Shown here: one piece after another, positions 12,291 to 24,089 of the stretch | Numbering within the stretch: position 1 is the stretch's first letter | How the letters are laid out: each line of letters begins with the position of its first letter | DNA from: Pseudomonas sp. RSB 5.4 | Lineage (GTDB): Bacteria > Pseudomonadota > Gammaproteobacteria > Pseudomonadales > Pseudomonadaceae | Reading direction: 5' to 3' | DNA length: 64,000 nucleotides | Assembly (NCBI RefSeq): GCF_037126175.1 | Contig: NZ_CP146986.1 | Location: 3,438,501 to 3,502,500, forward strand | Program-made: the position numbers and the translations under genes | Notes under the pieces: model-generated | The model's database searches: none | The model's input: only the letters and a program-made list of their open reading frames with translations | Told to the model about the DNA's origin: nothing

Positions 12291-13497
12291 GGTTCGGCTC
12301 CTCGGCGAAGTCGCTCTCATGGAACTCCATCTCTTCACTGCCCAGGTGGGTCCGACTCTCCCACTCGATCCTCAGCAACAAGCCGAGGCAGGCACAGCAG
12401 ATCACCAGGGAACTGCCGCCATAACTGAGGAACGGCAGGGTCAAGCCCTTGGTCGGCAACAGACCGACGTTCACGCCGATGTTGATCAGGAACTGACCGA
12501 TCCACAGGAACGACAGACCGTAGGCCACATAAGCGGCGAAGAACTGCTTGGCTTTCTCGGCCCACAGACCGATGTACATGCCGCGAATACACACGAACAC
12601 GAACAGCGCCACGGTGCACAGCGAACCCACCGCACCCAGCTCTTCAGCCAGTACGGAGAACACGAAGTCGGTGTGCGCTTCAGGCAGGTAGAACTGTTTC
12701 TGCACGCTGTTGCCCAGGCCAACGCCCAGCCACTCACCGCGACCGAAGGCAATCAACGCCTGCGACAACTGATAACCGGCGCCGAACTGGTCGGCCCACG
12801 GGTCGGCGAAGTTGGTCAGACGCGCCATCCGGTAAGGCTGCATCTGAATCAGCAAGACCACCGCCCCGACTGCGAGCACCACCATCAGCGAGAAGCGGAA
12901 CAGCCCGACCCCGCCGAGGAACAGCATCGCTGCCGCAGCGCCCATCATTACCACGGTGGCACCGAAGTCCGGCTCCATCAGCAACAGGCCCGCCATCGGC
13001 AGCAGCACGATGAACGGCTTGAAGAAGCCCATCCAGCTCTCGCGCACTTCTTTCTGACGACGTACCAGATAACCGGCGAGGTAGATCACCACAAACACCT
13101 TGGCAATCTCGGACGGCTGAACGTTAAAGAAGCTGAAACCGATCCAGCGCATCGACCCGTTCACTTCACGGCCGATGCCGGGGACGATCACCATCACCAG
13201 CAGACCGAAGGCGCCGATCAGCATCATCCAGCCCAGACGCTGCCAGGTGGCGATCGGAATCATCATGGTAATGATGCAGGCACCCAGGCCCAGCGCCACA
13301 TAGATCAGGTGGCGAATCATGTAGTACAGCGCGCTGCCCGACTGCGCCGCCGCCACTTCGGTGGAGGCCGAGGCAATCATGATCAGGCCCAGGCCCAGCA
13401 ACGCCAGGCAACCGGCGAGCATCGGGAAGTCGAGGTCGATGCCACGCCCGGTGATGATCGGCGATGGGTACGGCTTGATGATATTGCGCAGGCTCAT
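12280..13497 (-). CDS. ftsW: SEDS peptidoglycan polymerase FtsW
   Basis: FtsW polymerises lipid II at the septum together with the transpeptidase FtsI. The 405-residue protein has about ten membrane segments and SEDS hallmarks such as GSMRWIGFSFFNVQPSEIAK, LLLMEPDFGATVV and the C-terminal LPFLSYGGSSL. The ATG at 13497 overlaps the murD stop as ATGA, which settles the start; the longer frame would lie inside murD. The last 30 residues form an acidic cytoplasmic tail. Confidence 0.97.
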   Translation of the reverse strand: MSLRNIIKPYPSPIITGRGIDLDFPMLAGCLALLGLGLIMIASASTEVAAAQSGSALYYMIRHLIYVALGLGACIITMMIPIATWQRLGWMMLIGAFGLLVMVIVPGIGREVNGSMRWIGFSFFNVQPSEIAKVFVVIYLAGYLVRRQKEVRESWMGFFKPFIVLLPMAGLLLMEPDFGATVVMMGAAAAMLFLGGVGLFRFSLMVVLAVGAVVLLIQMQPYRMARLTNFADPWADQFGAGYQLSQALIAFGRGEWLGVGLGNSVQKQFYLPEAHTDFVFSVLAEELGAVGSLCTVALFVFVCIRGMYIGLWAEKAKQFFAAYVAYGLSFLWIGQFLINIGVNVGLLPTKGLTLPFLSYGGSSLVICCACLGLLLRIEWESRTHLGSEEMEFHESDFAEEPNHGR

Positions 13498-14840
13498 GCC
13501 AGATCCTCCACGGCGCGGACGAACTGGTGGCCACGGTCTTCGTAATTCTTGAACATGTCGAAACTGGCGCAGGCTGGCGACAGCAGCACCACGTCGCCCG
13601 GCTGGGCGACCGCGCGGCATTGCTCGACGGCTTCAACCAGCGAACCGGCGCGAATCAGCGGCACCGCGTCGCCGATGGCTGCGCCGATCTTGTCGGAGTC
13701 GCGGCCCATCAGGATCACGGCGCGGCAGTTGGCCGCCACTGGATCGCGCAAATCCTTGAACTCGGCACCCTTGCCGTCGCCACCGGCGATCAGCACGACC
13801 TTGCCGTCGATGTCCGCGCCCAGGCCTTCGATGGCGGCCAGTGCGGCGCCGACGTTGGTCGCCTTGGAATCGTTGTAGTAACCCACACCGTCGAGATCAC
13901 GCACCCACTGGCAGCGGTGTTCGAGACCGGCGAAATTGCGCAGGGCATCAAGCATGGCGTCGAACGGCAGGCCGACCGCATGCCCCAGCGCCAGCGCCGC
14001 GAGGGCGTTGGCCTGGTTATGCGCGCCGCGCACTTTCAGTTCGCGCACCGGCATCAGGTTCTGGAATTCGAAAGCCAGGTATTTCTCGCCATCTTCTTCG
14101 CGCAGACCGAAAGCCTTGAAATCCGGTTTGTTCAGGCCGAAGGTCCAGCACGGCTGGCCCTCGCCGATCAGCGGACGGCTGAGTGCGTCCTGACGGTTGA
14201 CCACAAACTGCTTCGCGCCACGGAAGATCCGGTGCTTGGCCAGGTGATACGCCGGCAGGCCGCTGTAGCGGTCCATGTGGTCTTCGCTGATGTTGAGCAC
14301 GGTGGCCACTTCAGCATTGAGCTGGTCAGTGGTTTCCAGCTGGAAGCTCGACAGCTCCATCACGTACAGCTCGACATCGTCGCTGAGCAATTCCAGCGCT
14401 GGCGTACCGAGGTTGCCGCCCACCGCCACGCGTTTGCCGGCCGCAGCCGCCATCTCGCCGACCAGGGTGGTGACGGTGCTTTTCGCGTTGGAACCGGTGA
14501 TGGCCACGATCGGCGCCCGCGCGTTACGCGCGAACAGCTCGATGTCGCCGGCCATTTTCACACCGCGGGCGGCAGCGGCTTGCAGGGCCGGGGTCGCCAG
14601 CGCCAGGCCGGGGCTCACGTAGAGCTCGTCGGCACGGCACAGGAATTCGACGTCCAGCTCGCCACAACGCACTTCCACGTGCGGATAGTCACGCTTGAGC
14701 GTGGCCAGTTCCGGTGGATTGTCCCGCGTATCGGCGACGGCAAACGACACGCCCCGATTCGCCAGGAAGCGAACCAGGGACATGCCGCTCTTGCCGAGGC
14801 CGACAATGATGCGGAAGTGGTCAGAAGCGATCAGAGACAC
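13494..14840 (-). CDS. murD: UDP-N-acetylmuramoylalanine--D-glutamate ligase
   Basis: MurD adds D-Glu to UDP-MurNAc-L-Ala. The 448-residue Mur ligase begins with the nucleotide-binding IIVGLGKSGMSLVRFL. Its P-loop reads GSNAKSTVT, with Ala where E. coli has Gly, a form I recall as common in Pseudomonas. NISEDHMDRY and the C-terminal YNDSKATNVGA and SPACASFDMFKNYEDRG motifs are in order. It follows mraY with only 5 bases between them. Confidence 0.98.
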   Translation of the reverse strand: MSLIASDHFRIIVGLGKSGMSLVRFLANRGVSFAVADTRDNPPELATLKRDYPHVEVRCGELDVEFLCRADELYVSPGLALATPALQAAAARGVKMAGDIELFARNARAPIVAITGSNAKSTVTTLVGEMAAAAGKRVAVGGNLGTPALELLSDDVELYVMELSSFQLETTDQLNAEVATVLNISEDHMDRYSGLPAYHLAKHRIFRGAKQFVVNRQDALSRPLIGEGQPCWTFGLNKPDFKAFGLREEDGEKYLAFEFQNLMPVRELKVRGAHNQANALAALALGHAVGLPFDAMLDALRNFAGLEHRCQWVRDLDGVGYYNDSKATNVGAALAAIEGLGADIDGKVVLIAGGDGKGAEFKDLRDPVAANCRAVILMGRDSDKIGAAIGDAVPLIRAGSLVEAVEQCRAVAQPGDVVLLSPACASFDMFKNYEDRGHQFVRAVEDLA

Positions 14841-14845
14841 TCGTT

Positions 14846-15928
14846 CTACCTCAGCTTCAGGGTGGCAAGGCCGATCAGCACGAGAATCACGGTGATGATC
14901 CAGAAACGGACGATCACGCGTGGCTCGGGCCAGCCCTTGAGTTCAAAGTGGTGATGAATCGGTGCCATGCGGAACACTCGGCGACCGGTCATCTTGAAAG
15001 AAGCAACCTGGATCACCACCGACAGGGTTTCCATCACGAACACGCCGCCCATGATGAACAGGACGATTTCCTGACGGACGATGACCGCAATGGTGCCCAG
15101 TGCCGCGCCCAGCGCCAGTGCGCCGACGTCGCCCATGAACACTTGCGCCGGGTAGGTGTTGAACCAGAGGAAGCCCAGACCGGCACCGATCAGCGCGCCG
15201 CAGAACACGATCAGTTCGCCCGCGCCCGGCACGTAAGGAATCAGCAGGTATTCGGCAAATTTCACGTTACCCGACAGGTAGCAGAAGATGCCCAGACCGC
15301 CGCCGACCATCACGGTTGGCATGATCGCCAGACCGTCGAGGCCGTCAGTCAGGTTGACCGCGTTGCTCGAACCGACGATCACGAAGTAGGTCAGCACGAT
15401 GAACCCGGCGCCCAGCGGAATGCTGTAGTCCTTGAGCATCGGCAGGATCAGCGTGGTTTCCACCGGCGTGGTCGCGGTCATATAAAGGAAGATCGCCGCG
15501 CCCAGACCGAACACCGACTGCCAGAAATACTTCCAGCGACTTGGCAAGCCACGGGAGTTCTTCTCGATCACTTTGCGGTAGTCGTCGACCCAGCCGATGG
15601 CGCCGAACAGCAGGGTCACCAGCAGCACGACCCACACGTAACGGTTGCTCAGGTCAGCCCACAGCAGGGTACTGACACCGATGGAAGACAGAATCAGCGC
15701 GCCGCCCATGGTCGGCGTACCCGACTTGGACAGGTGCGATTGCGGGCCGTCATTGCGCACGGACTGGCCGATCTGACGGTTCTGCAGGGTGCGGATCATC
15801 CACGGGCCATAGCACAGCGACAAAACCAGCGCGGTCAGCACACCGAGGATCCCGCGCAGGGTCAGGTACTGGAAGACCGCGAAGCCTTTGTAGAACTGTT
15901 GCAGATACTCCGCTAGCAGCAGCAGCAT
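14846..15928 (-). CDS. mraY: Phospho-N-acetylmuramoyl-pentapeptide transferase
   Basis: MraY makes lipid I by moving phospho-MurNAc-pentapeptide onto undecaprenyl phosphate. The 360-residue integral membrane protein has about ten helices and the conserved aspartates: DD in WVDDYRKV, the [11 protein letters not shown] motif, and [15 protein letters not shown]. The [11 protein letters not shown] segment near the C-terminus is the usual substrate loop. The ATG shares one base with the murF stop (TAATG). Confidence 0.98.
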   Translation of the reverse strand: MLLLLAEYLQQFYKGFAVFQYLTLRGILGVLTALVLSLCYGPWMIRTLQNRQIGQSVRNDGPQSHLSKSGTPTMGGALILSSIGVSTLLWADLSNRYVWVVLLVTLLFGAIGWVDDYRKVIEKNSRGLPSRWKYFWQSVFGLGAAIFLYMTATTPVETTLILPMLKDYSIPLGAGFIVLTYFVIVGSSNAVNLTDGLDGLAIMPTVMVGGGLGIFCYLSGNVKFAEYLLIPYVPGAGELIVFCGALIGAGLGFLWFNTYPAQVFMGDVGALALGAALGTIAVIVRQEIVLFIMGGVFVMETLSVVIQVASFKMTGRRVFRMAPIHHHFELKGWPEPRVIVRFWIITVILVLIGLATLKLR

Positions 15929-17295
15929 TAATGTTTCTCCAGACTGGACCCGCACAGAGCCGCAACGATGTTTTCCATCGCTGCACTGCGCGAACCCTTG
16001 ATCAAAATGGTGGTGTTTGTGTCCTGCTCGGCGTCGAGGGCCTGGATCAGTTCGGCTTGCGTGCCGAAGTGATGCGCCTCTTTGCCGAATGCGTTCACGG
16101 CGTGGACCATGTTCGGTCCGACCGCGTAAAGCGCGGAAACCTTGCCCCGGGCATATTCGCCCACGTCGCGGTGCCCCTGCTCCGCCCAATCGCCCAACTC
16201 GCCGATATCTCCGAGCACCAGGACGGTGCGGCCGGAAAAGCCGGCGAGTATATCAACGGCAGCGCACATGGAGGTGGGGTTTGCGTTGTAAGTGTCATCG
16301 ATCACGCGCATGCCGTTCTTCGCCAGTTGCGCGACGGTGCGACCCTTGACCGGTTGTACCGCGCCAAGCCCGGTGGCGATGCCGAACAGCGACACGCCCA
16401 GAGCGTGCGCGGCAGCAGCGGCGGCCATGGCGTTGGCGACGTTATGGGTGCCGAGCAGGTTCAGTTGAACGTGTTCCACACCTTCAGGGGTATGCAGGTT
16501 GAAGGCCGGGCAACCTCGCGCATCGGTGCTCAGGTCGCTGGCGTAGAAGTCTGCCTGAGGATTGTTCAGGGAGAAGGTCAGCACCTTTCGTCCGCCGGCG
16601 CGAAGCTTCCAGATACCGAATGCCTTGTCATCGAGGTTGAGCACGGCGATGCCATCCGCCGCCAGACCGTCGATGATCTCGCCTTTGGCCTCGACGATTT
16701 TTTCCGGCCCGCCAAATTCGCCAACGTGGGCAGTACCCGCGTTGTTGAGGATCGCCACATGCGGCTTGGTCAGCCCGACGGTGTAGGCGATCTCACCCAG
16801 ACGCGAAGCGCCCAGTTCGATCACGGCAGCGGTATGTTCCGGCGCCAGTTCGAGCAGGGTCAGCGGTGCGCCGAGATCGTTGTTCAGATTGCCGCGAGTC
16901 GCCAGCACCGGACCGCGAGTACGCAGGATGCTCGCGAGCATTTCCTTGACCGTGGTCTTGCCGCTGGAGCCGGTGATGGCCGCCACTGGCTGAGTGAACG
17001 CGGCACGGTTCAACGCACCCAACTGGCCGAGGGCCTGGCGGGTGTCCTTGACCAGCAGTTGCGGCAGGGTGCTGTCGACGACTTCGCGCTCGACCAGTGC
17101 CGCCACCGCGCCTTTGCCGGCGACGTCGTTCAGATAGTCGTGACCGTCGAAGCGCGGGCCAGTCAGGGCAATAAACAGTTGGCCAGCGGTGATCGCCCGG
17201 CTATCGATGCTGACGCCATCGAAACTGGCATCGCTGCTGATCAGACGTGCGTCGAGCACGTTGGTCAGTTCGCTCAACTTCAGGGCCTTAAGCAT
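15928..17295 (-). CDS. murF: UDP-MurNAc-tripeptide--D-Ala-D-Ala ligase
   Basis: MurF adds the D-Ala-D-Ala made by DdlB, completing the soluble precursor. The 455 residues show [16 protein letters not shown] at the N-terminus, the P-loop [23 protein letters not shown] and [11 protein letters not shown] in the C-terminal domain. The ATG at 17295 overlaps murE by 8 bases and gives [14 protein letters not shown]; the longer frame runs into murE. Confidence 0.98.
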   Translation of the reverse strand: MLKALKLSELTNVLDARLISSDASFDGVSIDSRAITAGQLFIALTGPRFDGHDYLNDVAGKGAVAALVEREVVDSTLPQLLVKDTRQALGQLGALNRAAFTQPVAAITGSSGKTTVKEMLASILRTRGPVLATRGNLNNDLGAPLTLLELAPEHTAAVIELGASRLGEIAYTVGLTKPHVAILNNAGTAHVGEFGGPEKIVEAKGEIIDGLAADGIAVLNLDDKAFGIWKLRAGGRKVLTFSLNNPQADFYASDLSTDARGCPAFNLHTPEGVEHVQLNLLGTHNVANAMAAAAAAHALGVSLFGIATGLGAVQPVKGRTVAQLAKNGMRVIDDTYNANPTSMCAAVDILAGFSGRTVLVLGDIGELGDWAEQGHRDVGEYARGKVSALYAVGPNMVHAVNAFGKEAHHFGTQAELIQALDAEQDTNTTILIKGSRSAAMENIVAALCGSSLEKH

Positions 17296-18750
17296 GAGCC
17301 ACCTCCCATGCGGTGAGGGCATGATCGGCTTCGACCAGATCGGAGAAAGCGTGACGCTCGCCGTTGATTTCCTGATAGTCCTCATGGCCTTTGCCCGCCA
17401 GGACGATCACGTCATCCGCCGAGGCAGCGGCGATCAGCTGGGCGATCGCCTGACCACGACCGGCAACAAAAGTGACTTTATCCACAGCGGTGAAGCCGGC
17501 ACGGATGTCGTCGAAAATCTGCGCTGGATCTTCCGTGCGCGGGTTGTCATCGGTGACCAGCACGCGGTCGGCCAGACGCTCGACCACTTCGGCCATCAGC
17601 GGACGCTTGCCGCGATCACGATCACCGCCGCAGCCGAACAGACACAGCAACTGGCCTTTGACGTGTGGGCGCAACGCGGTCAGAACTTTTTCCAGCGCAT
17701 CCGGGGTGTGGGCGTAATCGACCACCACCAGCGGCTGAGTGCCGCCGCCCAGACGCTGCATGCGTCCGGCCGGGCCTTCGAGTTTCGGCAGCACTTTGAG
17801 AATTTCGTCGAGCGCATAGTCCAGACCGAGCAAGGCGCCGACCGCCGCCAGTACGTTGCTCAGGTTGAAACGACCGAGCAGCGTGCTGCGCAGATGATGT
17901 TCGCCCTGCGGCGTGACCAGCGTGGCGCGTACGCCGTGGTCATCGAACTGTGCTTCACGGCAAAACAGGTAGGCGCTGCTGTCGAGCAGGCTGTAAGTGA
18001 TCAGGCGCGAATCGCGCTTTTCGGCGGCCAGTTGCCGGCCGAAATCGTCGTCGAGGTTGACCACGCGGCACTTCAGGTCATTCCAGGCGAACAGCTTGGC
18101 CTTGGCCTCGGCGTACGCCTCCATGGTGCCGTGATAATCCAGGTGATCGCGGGACAAGTTGGTCATTACCGCGACGTCGAACGCCAATGCGGTAACGCGG
18201 CCCTGGTCCAGACCGTGTGACGAGACTTCCATGGCCACGGCTTTGGCCCCGGCCTTTTTCAGGTCGCCCAGGGTCGCTTGCACGGCAATCGGATTCGGCG
18301 TGGTGTGCAGGCCGCTTTCCAGCGCGCCATAAAAGCCGGAACCCAGCGTACCGACGATGCCGCAGTGCTGGCCGAGCAGATCGAGTGCCTGCGCAACCAG
18401 TTGGGTCACGCTGGTTTTGCCGTTGGTGCCAGTGACCCCGACCAGGTTCAGGTGATGGCTTGGCTCACCATAAAAGCGCCCGGCGATATCGGACAGCTGC
18501 GAAGCCAGACCTTTGACCGGGATCAGCGGCACTTCGGTGATCGGCAGCACGGTGGCGCCTTCCACTTCATAGGCAACTGCCGCCGCGCCGCGCTGCAAGG
18601 CATCGGCGATGTGCGCACGGCCATCGAATTTACCACCCGGCACGGCAAGGAACAGGTCACCGGCGCGTACGTTGCGACTGTCCAGCGCCAATTCACGGAT
18701 CAGCAGATCGTGGCCGGCGTGGGGGAATATCTTGTTCAGACTAAGAGACA

Positions 18751-18751
<1 letters not shown>
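17288..18751 (-). CDS. murE: UDP-MurNAc-L-Ala-D-Glu--meso-diaminopimelate ligase
   Basis: MurE adds the third stem residue. The 487-residue protein has LDSRNVRAGDLFLAV, the P-loop GTNGKTSVTQLV, the nucleotide-binding TNLSRDHLDYHGTM (a conserved lysine, probably carbamylated, lies 13 residues later), and the amino-acid selector DNPR (in TDDNPRTEDP). DNPR is the signature for meso-diaminopimelate, as opposed to the lysine-type motif, so the wall is of the Gram-negative type. Its ATG shares one base with the ftsI stop. Confidence 0.98.
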
Positions 18752-20779
<2,028 letters not shown>

Positions 20780-20783
<4 letters not shown>

Positions 20784-21727
20784 CGCAACTTCTCCGCGAC
20801 ACGCATCACAGCGCTACGGGAACGTGGGTTGGCTTTGAGTTCGGCGTCGGAGGCCGTCTGCGCTTTGCCATGGATTTTGATTTTCGGTTCGAACGCCACG
20901 TGGCGCACGGGCAGGTTGCGCGGCAGGTTGTCGGCTTCGCCTTTCACCAGTTTGCGCATGAACAGTTTGACGATGCGGTCTTCCAGCGAGTGGAAGCTGA
21001 TGACCACCAGACGACCACCGATTTCCAGAGCCTCCAGAGCGGCTTCGAGGCCGGCCTCCAGATCGCCCAGTTCGTTGTTGACGTGAATACGCAGGCCCTG
21101 GAATGCACGGGTCGCCGGGTTCTTGCCCTTCTCCCACGCCGGGTTGGCGACTTTGAGGACCTCGGCCAGATCAGCAGTGCGCTCGAACGGCTTGATGTCG
21201 CGGCGCTCGGCCACGGCACGGGCCATGCGGCCGGAGAAACGCTCTTCGCCGTACTCCTTGAACACCCGGGCGATTTCTTCCACCGGCGCGGTGTTGACGA
21301 ATTCGGCGGCACTGATGCCACGGGACGGGTCCATGCGCATGTCCAGCGGGCCGTCATTGAGGAAACTGAAGCCGCGCTCGGCGTCATCCAGCTGCGGCGA
21401 AGACACGCCGAGATCGAGCAGGATACCGCTGACCTTGCCGCTCAGACCTTGCTCGGCAACCACCGAACCCAGCTCGGCAAAGCTGCGCTGCACAACGACA
21501 AAGCGGCCGTCTTCGGCCGCTAGCGTTTGCCCGGTGGCAATCGCTTGAGGATCCTTGTCGAATCCGATGAGCCGACCGTCCGTCCCAAGCTGGCTGAGGA
21601 TCAGCCGACTGTGCCCGCCGCGACCGAACGTACCGTCCAGATAGCAGCCATCAGGACGTACGGCGAGAGCCTCGACGGCTTCGTCAAGCAGTACGGTGAT
21701 GTGGTTAAAGCCGCTATCAATAGTCAC
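20780..21727 (-). CDS. rsmH: 16S rRNA (cytosine-1402-N4)-methyltransferase
   Basis: RsmH (MraW) methylates C1402 in the ribosomal decoding centre using SAM. The 315 residues show [13 protein letters not shown], the SAM-binding [14 protein letters not shown] and [30 protein letters not shown], and the C-terminal [17 protein letters not shown] and [14 protein letters not shown]. It begins inside the last four bases of mraZ. Confidence 0.98.
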
Positions 21728-22179
21728 AGGATCAAATCACGCAGTTCGTCAGGCATGGCGCCCGGTTGTTGAATAGCAGCAAGGTCAGCGGCAGACACCG
21801 CGTTCCATGCATCCTCGTCCCACAATTGGAACTTGTTCAGTTGGCCCACCAGCATCGCTTTCTTATCAAGCTTTGCGTATTCGCGCAGACGCGGTGGAAC
21901 CAGAAAACGACCACTGCCATCGAGTTCGAGGTCGACGGCATTACCAATCAATAAACGCTGCAGGCGACGGTTCTCTTCGCGAAGCGAAGGGAGTGCGCGC
22001 AACTTGGTTTCAATAATTTCCCACTCGTCGAGCGGGTAGACACACAGGCACGGATCAACGGCATCAATGGTCACGATCAATTGACCGGAACTACGCGAAA
22101 CGAGCTCGTCACGGTACCGGCTCGGCATGGCGAGACGGCCCTTTGCATCGAGACTGATAGCGTTAGCTCCGCGAAACAC
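21724..22179 (-). CDS. mraZ: Transcriptional regulator MraZ
   Basis: MraZ binds GTGG repeats at its own promoter and represses or tunes the dcw cluster. The 151 residues contain two SpoVT/AbrB-like halves, each with the DxxGR signature ([17 protein letters not shown] at about 10-26 and [17 protein letters not shown] at about 87-103). It is the first gene of the cluster. The three GTGG boxes in its leader, listed separately, are the expected target, so autoregulation is likely. Confidence 0.98.
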   Translation of the reverse strand: MFRGANAISLDAKGRLAMPSRYRDELVSRSSGQLIVTIDAVDPCLCVYPLDEWEIIETKLRALPSLREENRRLQRLLIGNAVDLELDGSGRFLVPPRLREYAKLDKKAMLVGQLNKFQLWDEDAWNAVSAADLAAIQQPGAMPDELRDLIL

Positions 22180-22219
22180 GTCAGCGTTTCTCCAATTTTT
22201 ATCGTTTTGAGCTCAAAAA

Positions 22220-22246
22220 ACCCACTTCATGCCACTTTCCGCCACT
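22220..22246 (-). promoter_or_regulatory. MraZ operator: three GTGG boxes at 10-bp steps
   Basis: On the minus strand the tetramer GTGG occurs at 22242-22245, 22232-22235 and 22222-22225, exactly one helical turn apart. The boxes lie just downstream of the predicted transcription start and about 43-66 bases before the mraZ ATG. Repeats of this kind are the known MraZ binding sites in other bacteria. Confidence 0.85.
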
Positions 22247-22253
22247 TGCGCAC

Positions 22254-22283
22254 ACTATAGGAATGCGCCCACCACACCGTCAA
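22254..22283 (-). promoter_or_regulatory. Sigma-70 promoter of the dcw cluster
   Basis: TTGACG (22278-22283) and TATAGT (22254-22259), read on the minus strand, are separated by 18 bases. The start would fall near 22247, placing the GTGG boxes immediately downstream, where a bound MraZ would block clearance. Confidence 0.8.
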
Positions 22284-22289
22284 GGCGCG

Positions 22290-22567
22290 GATTAAAGGAA
22301 AACCCTTACAGAACGGAGATTTAGGAGCTTAAAAGGAGGGGTAACGACAATTTGGCAGATACTTTCGACCAATAACTTGATGCAGCACTGAAAGCTGCGC
22401 TCGGAAGTTAAAGTAATTTGTTAAGAGTAAGATTTTTTCGGTATTACAAAAGCGCTTCTGCTGTTGATTGAAGCAAGGTGGGAAATGGCTATTACCGCAT
22501 TTGCCGCTGCCGGACTTTAGCGCAGGCCTGCCGATAATAACCAGCCCTGATGCCATTGATTCAAGCA
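22290..22567. other. A/T-rich gap with no supported gene
   Basis: This region, between the dcw promoter and the rnpB 3' end, has lower GC than its surroundings and several A or T runs. The one short frame across it (75 codons, minus strand) has no ribosome site and an atypical composition, so I do not call it. I see no known small RNA. Confidence 0.5.
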
Positions 22568-22583
22568 GGGAAAGAAAAAGGTG

Positions 22584-22934
22584 GAGAGTCGATCTGTAAG
22601 CCGGGTTCTGTCTTGAACAGTCATTCGTCTACGATGGCCATCACTGGACATCTTTAGCAACCTACCCGGTCCCAGCGCGGGCCACGCCTTGGGACCCTAT
22701 TTGGTCTTGCTCCAAGTGGGGTTTACCTAGCCACGAACTGTTGCCAGACGTGCGGTGCGCTCTTACCGCACCTTTTCACCCTTACCGGCGCCGAAGCGCT
22801 TAGGCGGTTATTTTCTGTGGCACTTTCCGTAGGCTCACGCCTCCCAGGCATTACCTGGCACTTCGCCCTATGGAGCCCGGACTTTCCTCCCCCCCTAATT
22901 TTCATAGAGGGCAGCGACTGTCCGATCGACTCTC
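22584..22934 (-). ncRNA. rnpB: RNase P RNA, class A
   Basis: This is the catalytic RNA that trims tRNA 5' ends. Read on the minus strand, the 5' end AGAGTCGATCGGACAGTCGC pairs with the 3' end CTTACAGATCGACTCT to form P1. In between are the conserved core block GAGGAAAGTCCGGGCTCC with CATAGGGC after it, a GGTAATGCCTGGG block, and the 3' core ending in AACCCGGCTTACAG. A T-rich tail (TTTTTCTTT) follows the P1 stem and should act as the terminator. The ends are approximate to a few bases. Confidence 0.96.
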
Positions 22935-23006
22935 CGCCGCGAAGGTTAACGGCAGAGCGCCCGAAGAACAAGCGCTAATAGCCGTGAAACCTGTCTGCGC
23001 GACGGC

Positions 23007-23879
23007 TTACTCGCCCTTCTGCTGATCCAGTGCGACCTGATAGAGCACGTTTTTGCGCTCACCGGTGATTTGTGCGGCCAGGGCGGCGGCACGCTTGAGC
23101 GGCATCTCTTCGAGCAGCAGATTGAGGACGCGCATCGCTTCGCTGCTGACGGCGTCTTCGGACTCCGGTGCAGACCAGCCTGCGACCAGCACCACGCATT
23201 CGCCACGCTGCTGATTGCTGTCGGCCTCGACAAACGCACGCAGCTCAGCCAGCGGTAACCCTTTGAGCGTTTCGAACGTCTTGGTGATTTCCCGGGCCAG
23301 CAATGCCTGACGCTCACCACCGAACACCGCTTCCATGTCCTGCAGGCATTCGAGAATACGGTGCGGGGCCTCGTAGAAAATCAGCGTGCGCGGCTCTTCC
23401 TTGACCGCTTCCAGACGCGCCTTGCGCCCCACCGACTTGGCCGGCAGGAAACCTTCGAAGATGAATCGGTCGGAGGGCAGACCTGCCGCTGACAGTGCTG
23501 CAATCAATGCACAGGCACCCGGCACCGGCACCACATTGATCCCCGCTGCCCGCGCCTGACGCACCAGGTGATAACCCGGATCGGAGATCAGCGGCGTCCC
23601 GGCATCGGAAATCAGCGCGACGTTATCGCCCGCCAGCAAACGGGTAATAAAGCGGCTACCTTCATCACGTTCGTTGTGTTCGTGGCACGCGGCCAACGGC
23701 GTGGAAATGCCGAAGTGCTGCATCAACCGCGCCGAGTGCCGCGTATCCTCGGCGGCAATCAGCGCCACTTCGCGGAGGATTTTCAGGGCCCGGGCGCTGA
23801 TGTCGTCCAGGTTGCCGATGGGCGTCGCCACCACATAAAGCGAGCCAGCAGCGGAATTCAAAGGACCTGGAGCAGTCAA
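23007..23879 (-). CDS. rsmI: 16S rRNA (cytidine-1402-2'-O)-methyltransferase
   Basis: RsmI adds the 2'-O methyl to the same C1402 that RsmH modifies, using SAM. The protein of about 290 residues has the tetrapyrrole-methylase fold: LYVVATPIGNLDDIS, AAEDTRHSARLM, ALISDAGTPLISDPGY and VPVPGACALIAALSAAGLP. The start is uncertain. I prefer TTG at 23879, with GAGG 8 bases upstream; an ATG at 23912 adds 11 residues but lacks a ribosome site. Having rsmI about 2.2 kb from rsmH puts both modifiers of one base near each other. Confidence 0.95.
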   Translation of the reverse strand: MTAPGPLNSAAGSLYVVATPIGNLDDISARALKILREVALIAAEDTRHSARLMQHFGISTPLAACHEHNERDEGSRFITRLLAGDNVALISDAGTPLISDPGYHLVRQARAAGINVVPVPGACALIAALSAAGLPSDRFIFEGFLPAKSVGRKARLEAVKEEPRTLIFYEAPHRILECLQDMEAVFGGERQALLAREITKTFETLKGLPLAELRAFVEADSNQQRGECVVLVAGWSAPESEDAVSSEAMRVLNLLLEEMPLKRAAALAAQITGERKNVLYQVALDQQKGE

Positions 23880-24089
23880 AGCGCACACCTCATGATCGGT
23901 AAAAGCCGGCATTGTAGCGCGTCACGAGGCTTGCGATGCGTTCCGGCCGAAGCCGGTTTTGCGCGTCTTTGTGCCGCACAGCAACATTTGCTCCAGCTAA
24001 ATTGACGGTTTCACACCAGTAACATCGCGCCCCGGCCAGCGCTTGGGTACAATTCCACGCTAATTTGATCGAGTATCAGGAACACTTAC

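Noticed and set aside
22329..22556. A 75-codon minus-strand frame between mraZ and rnpB
   Set aside because: It has no ribosome site, an unusual composition, and lies in an A/T-rich leader region.
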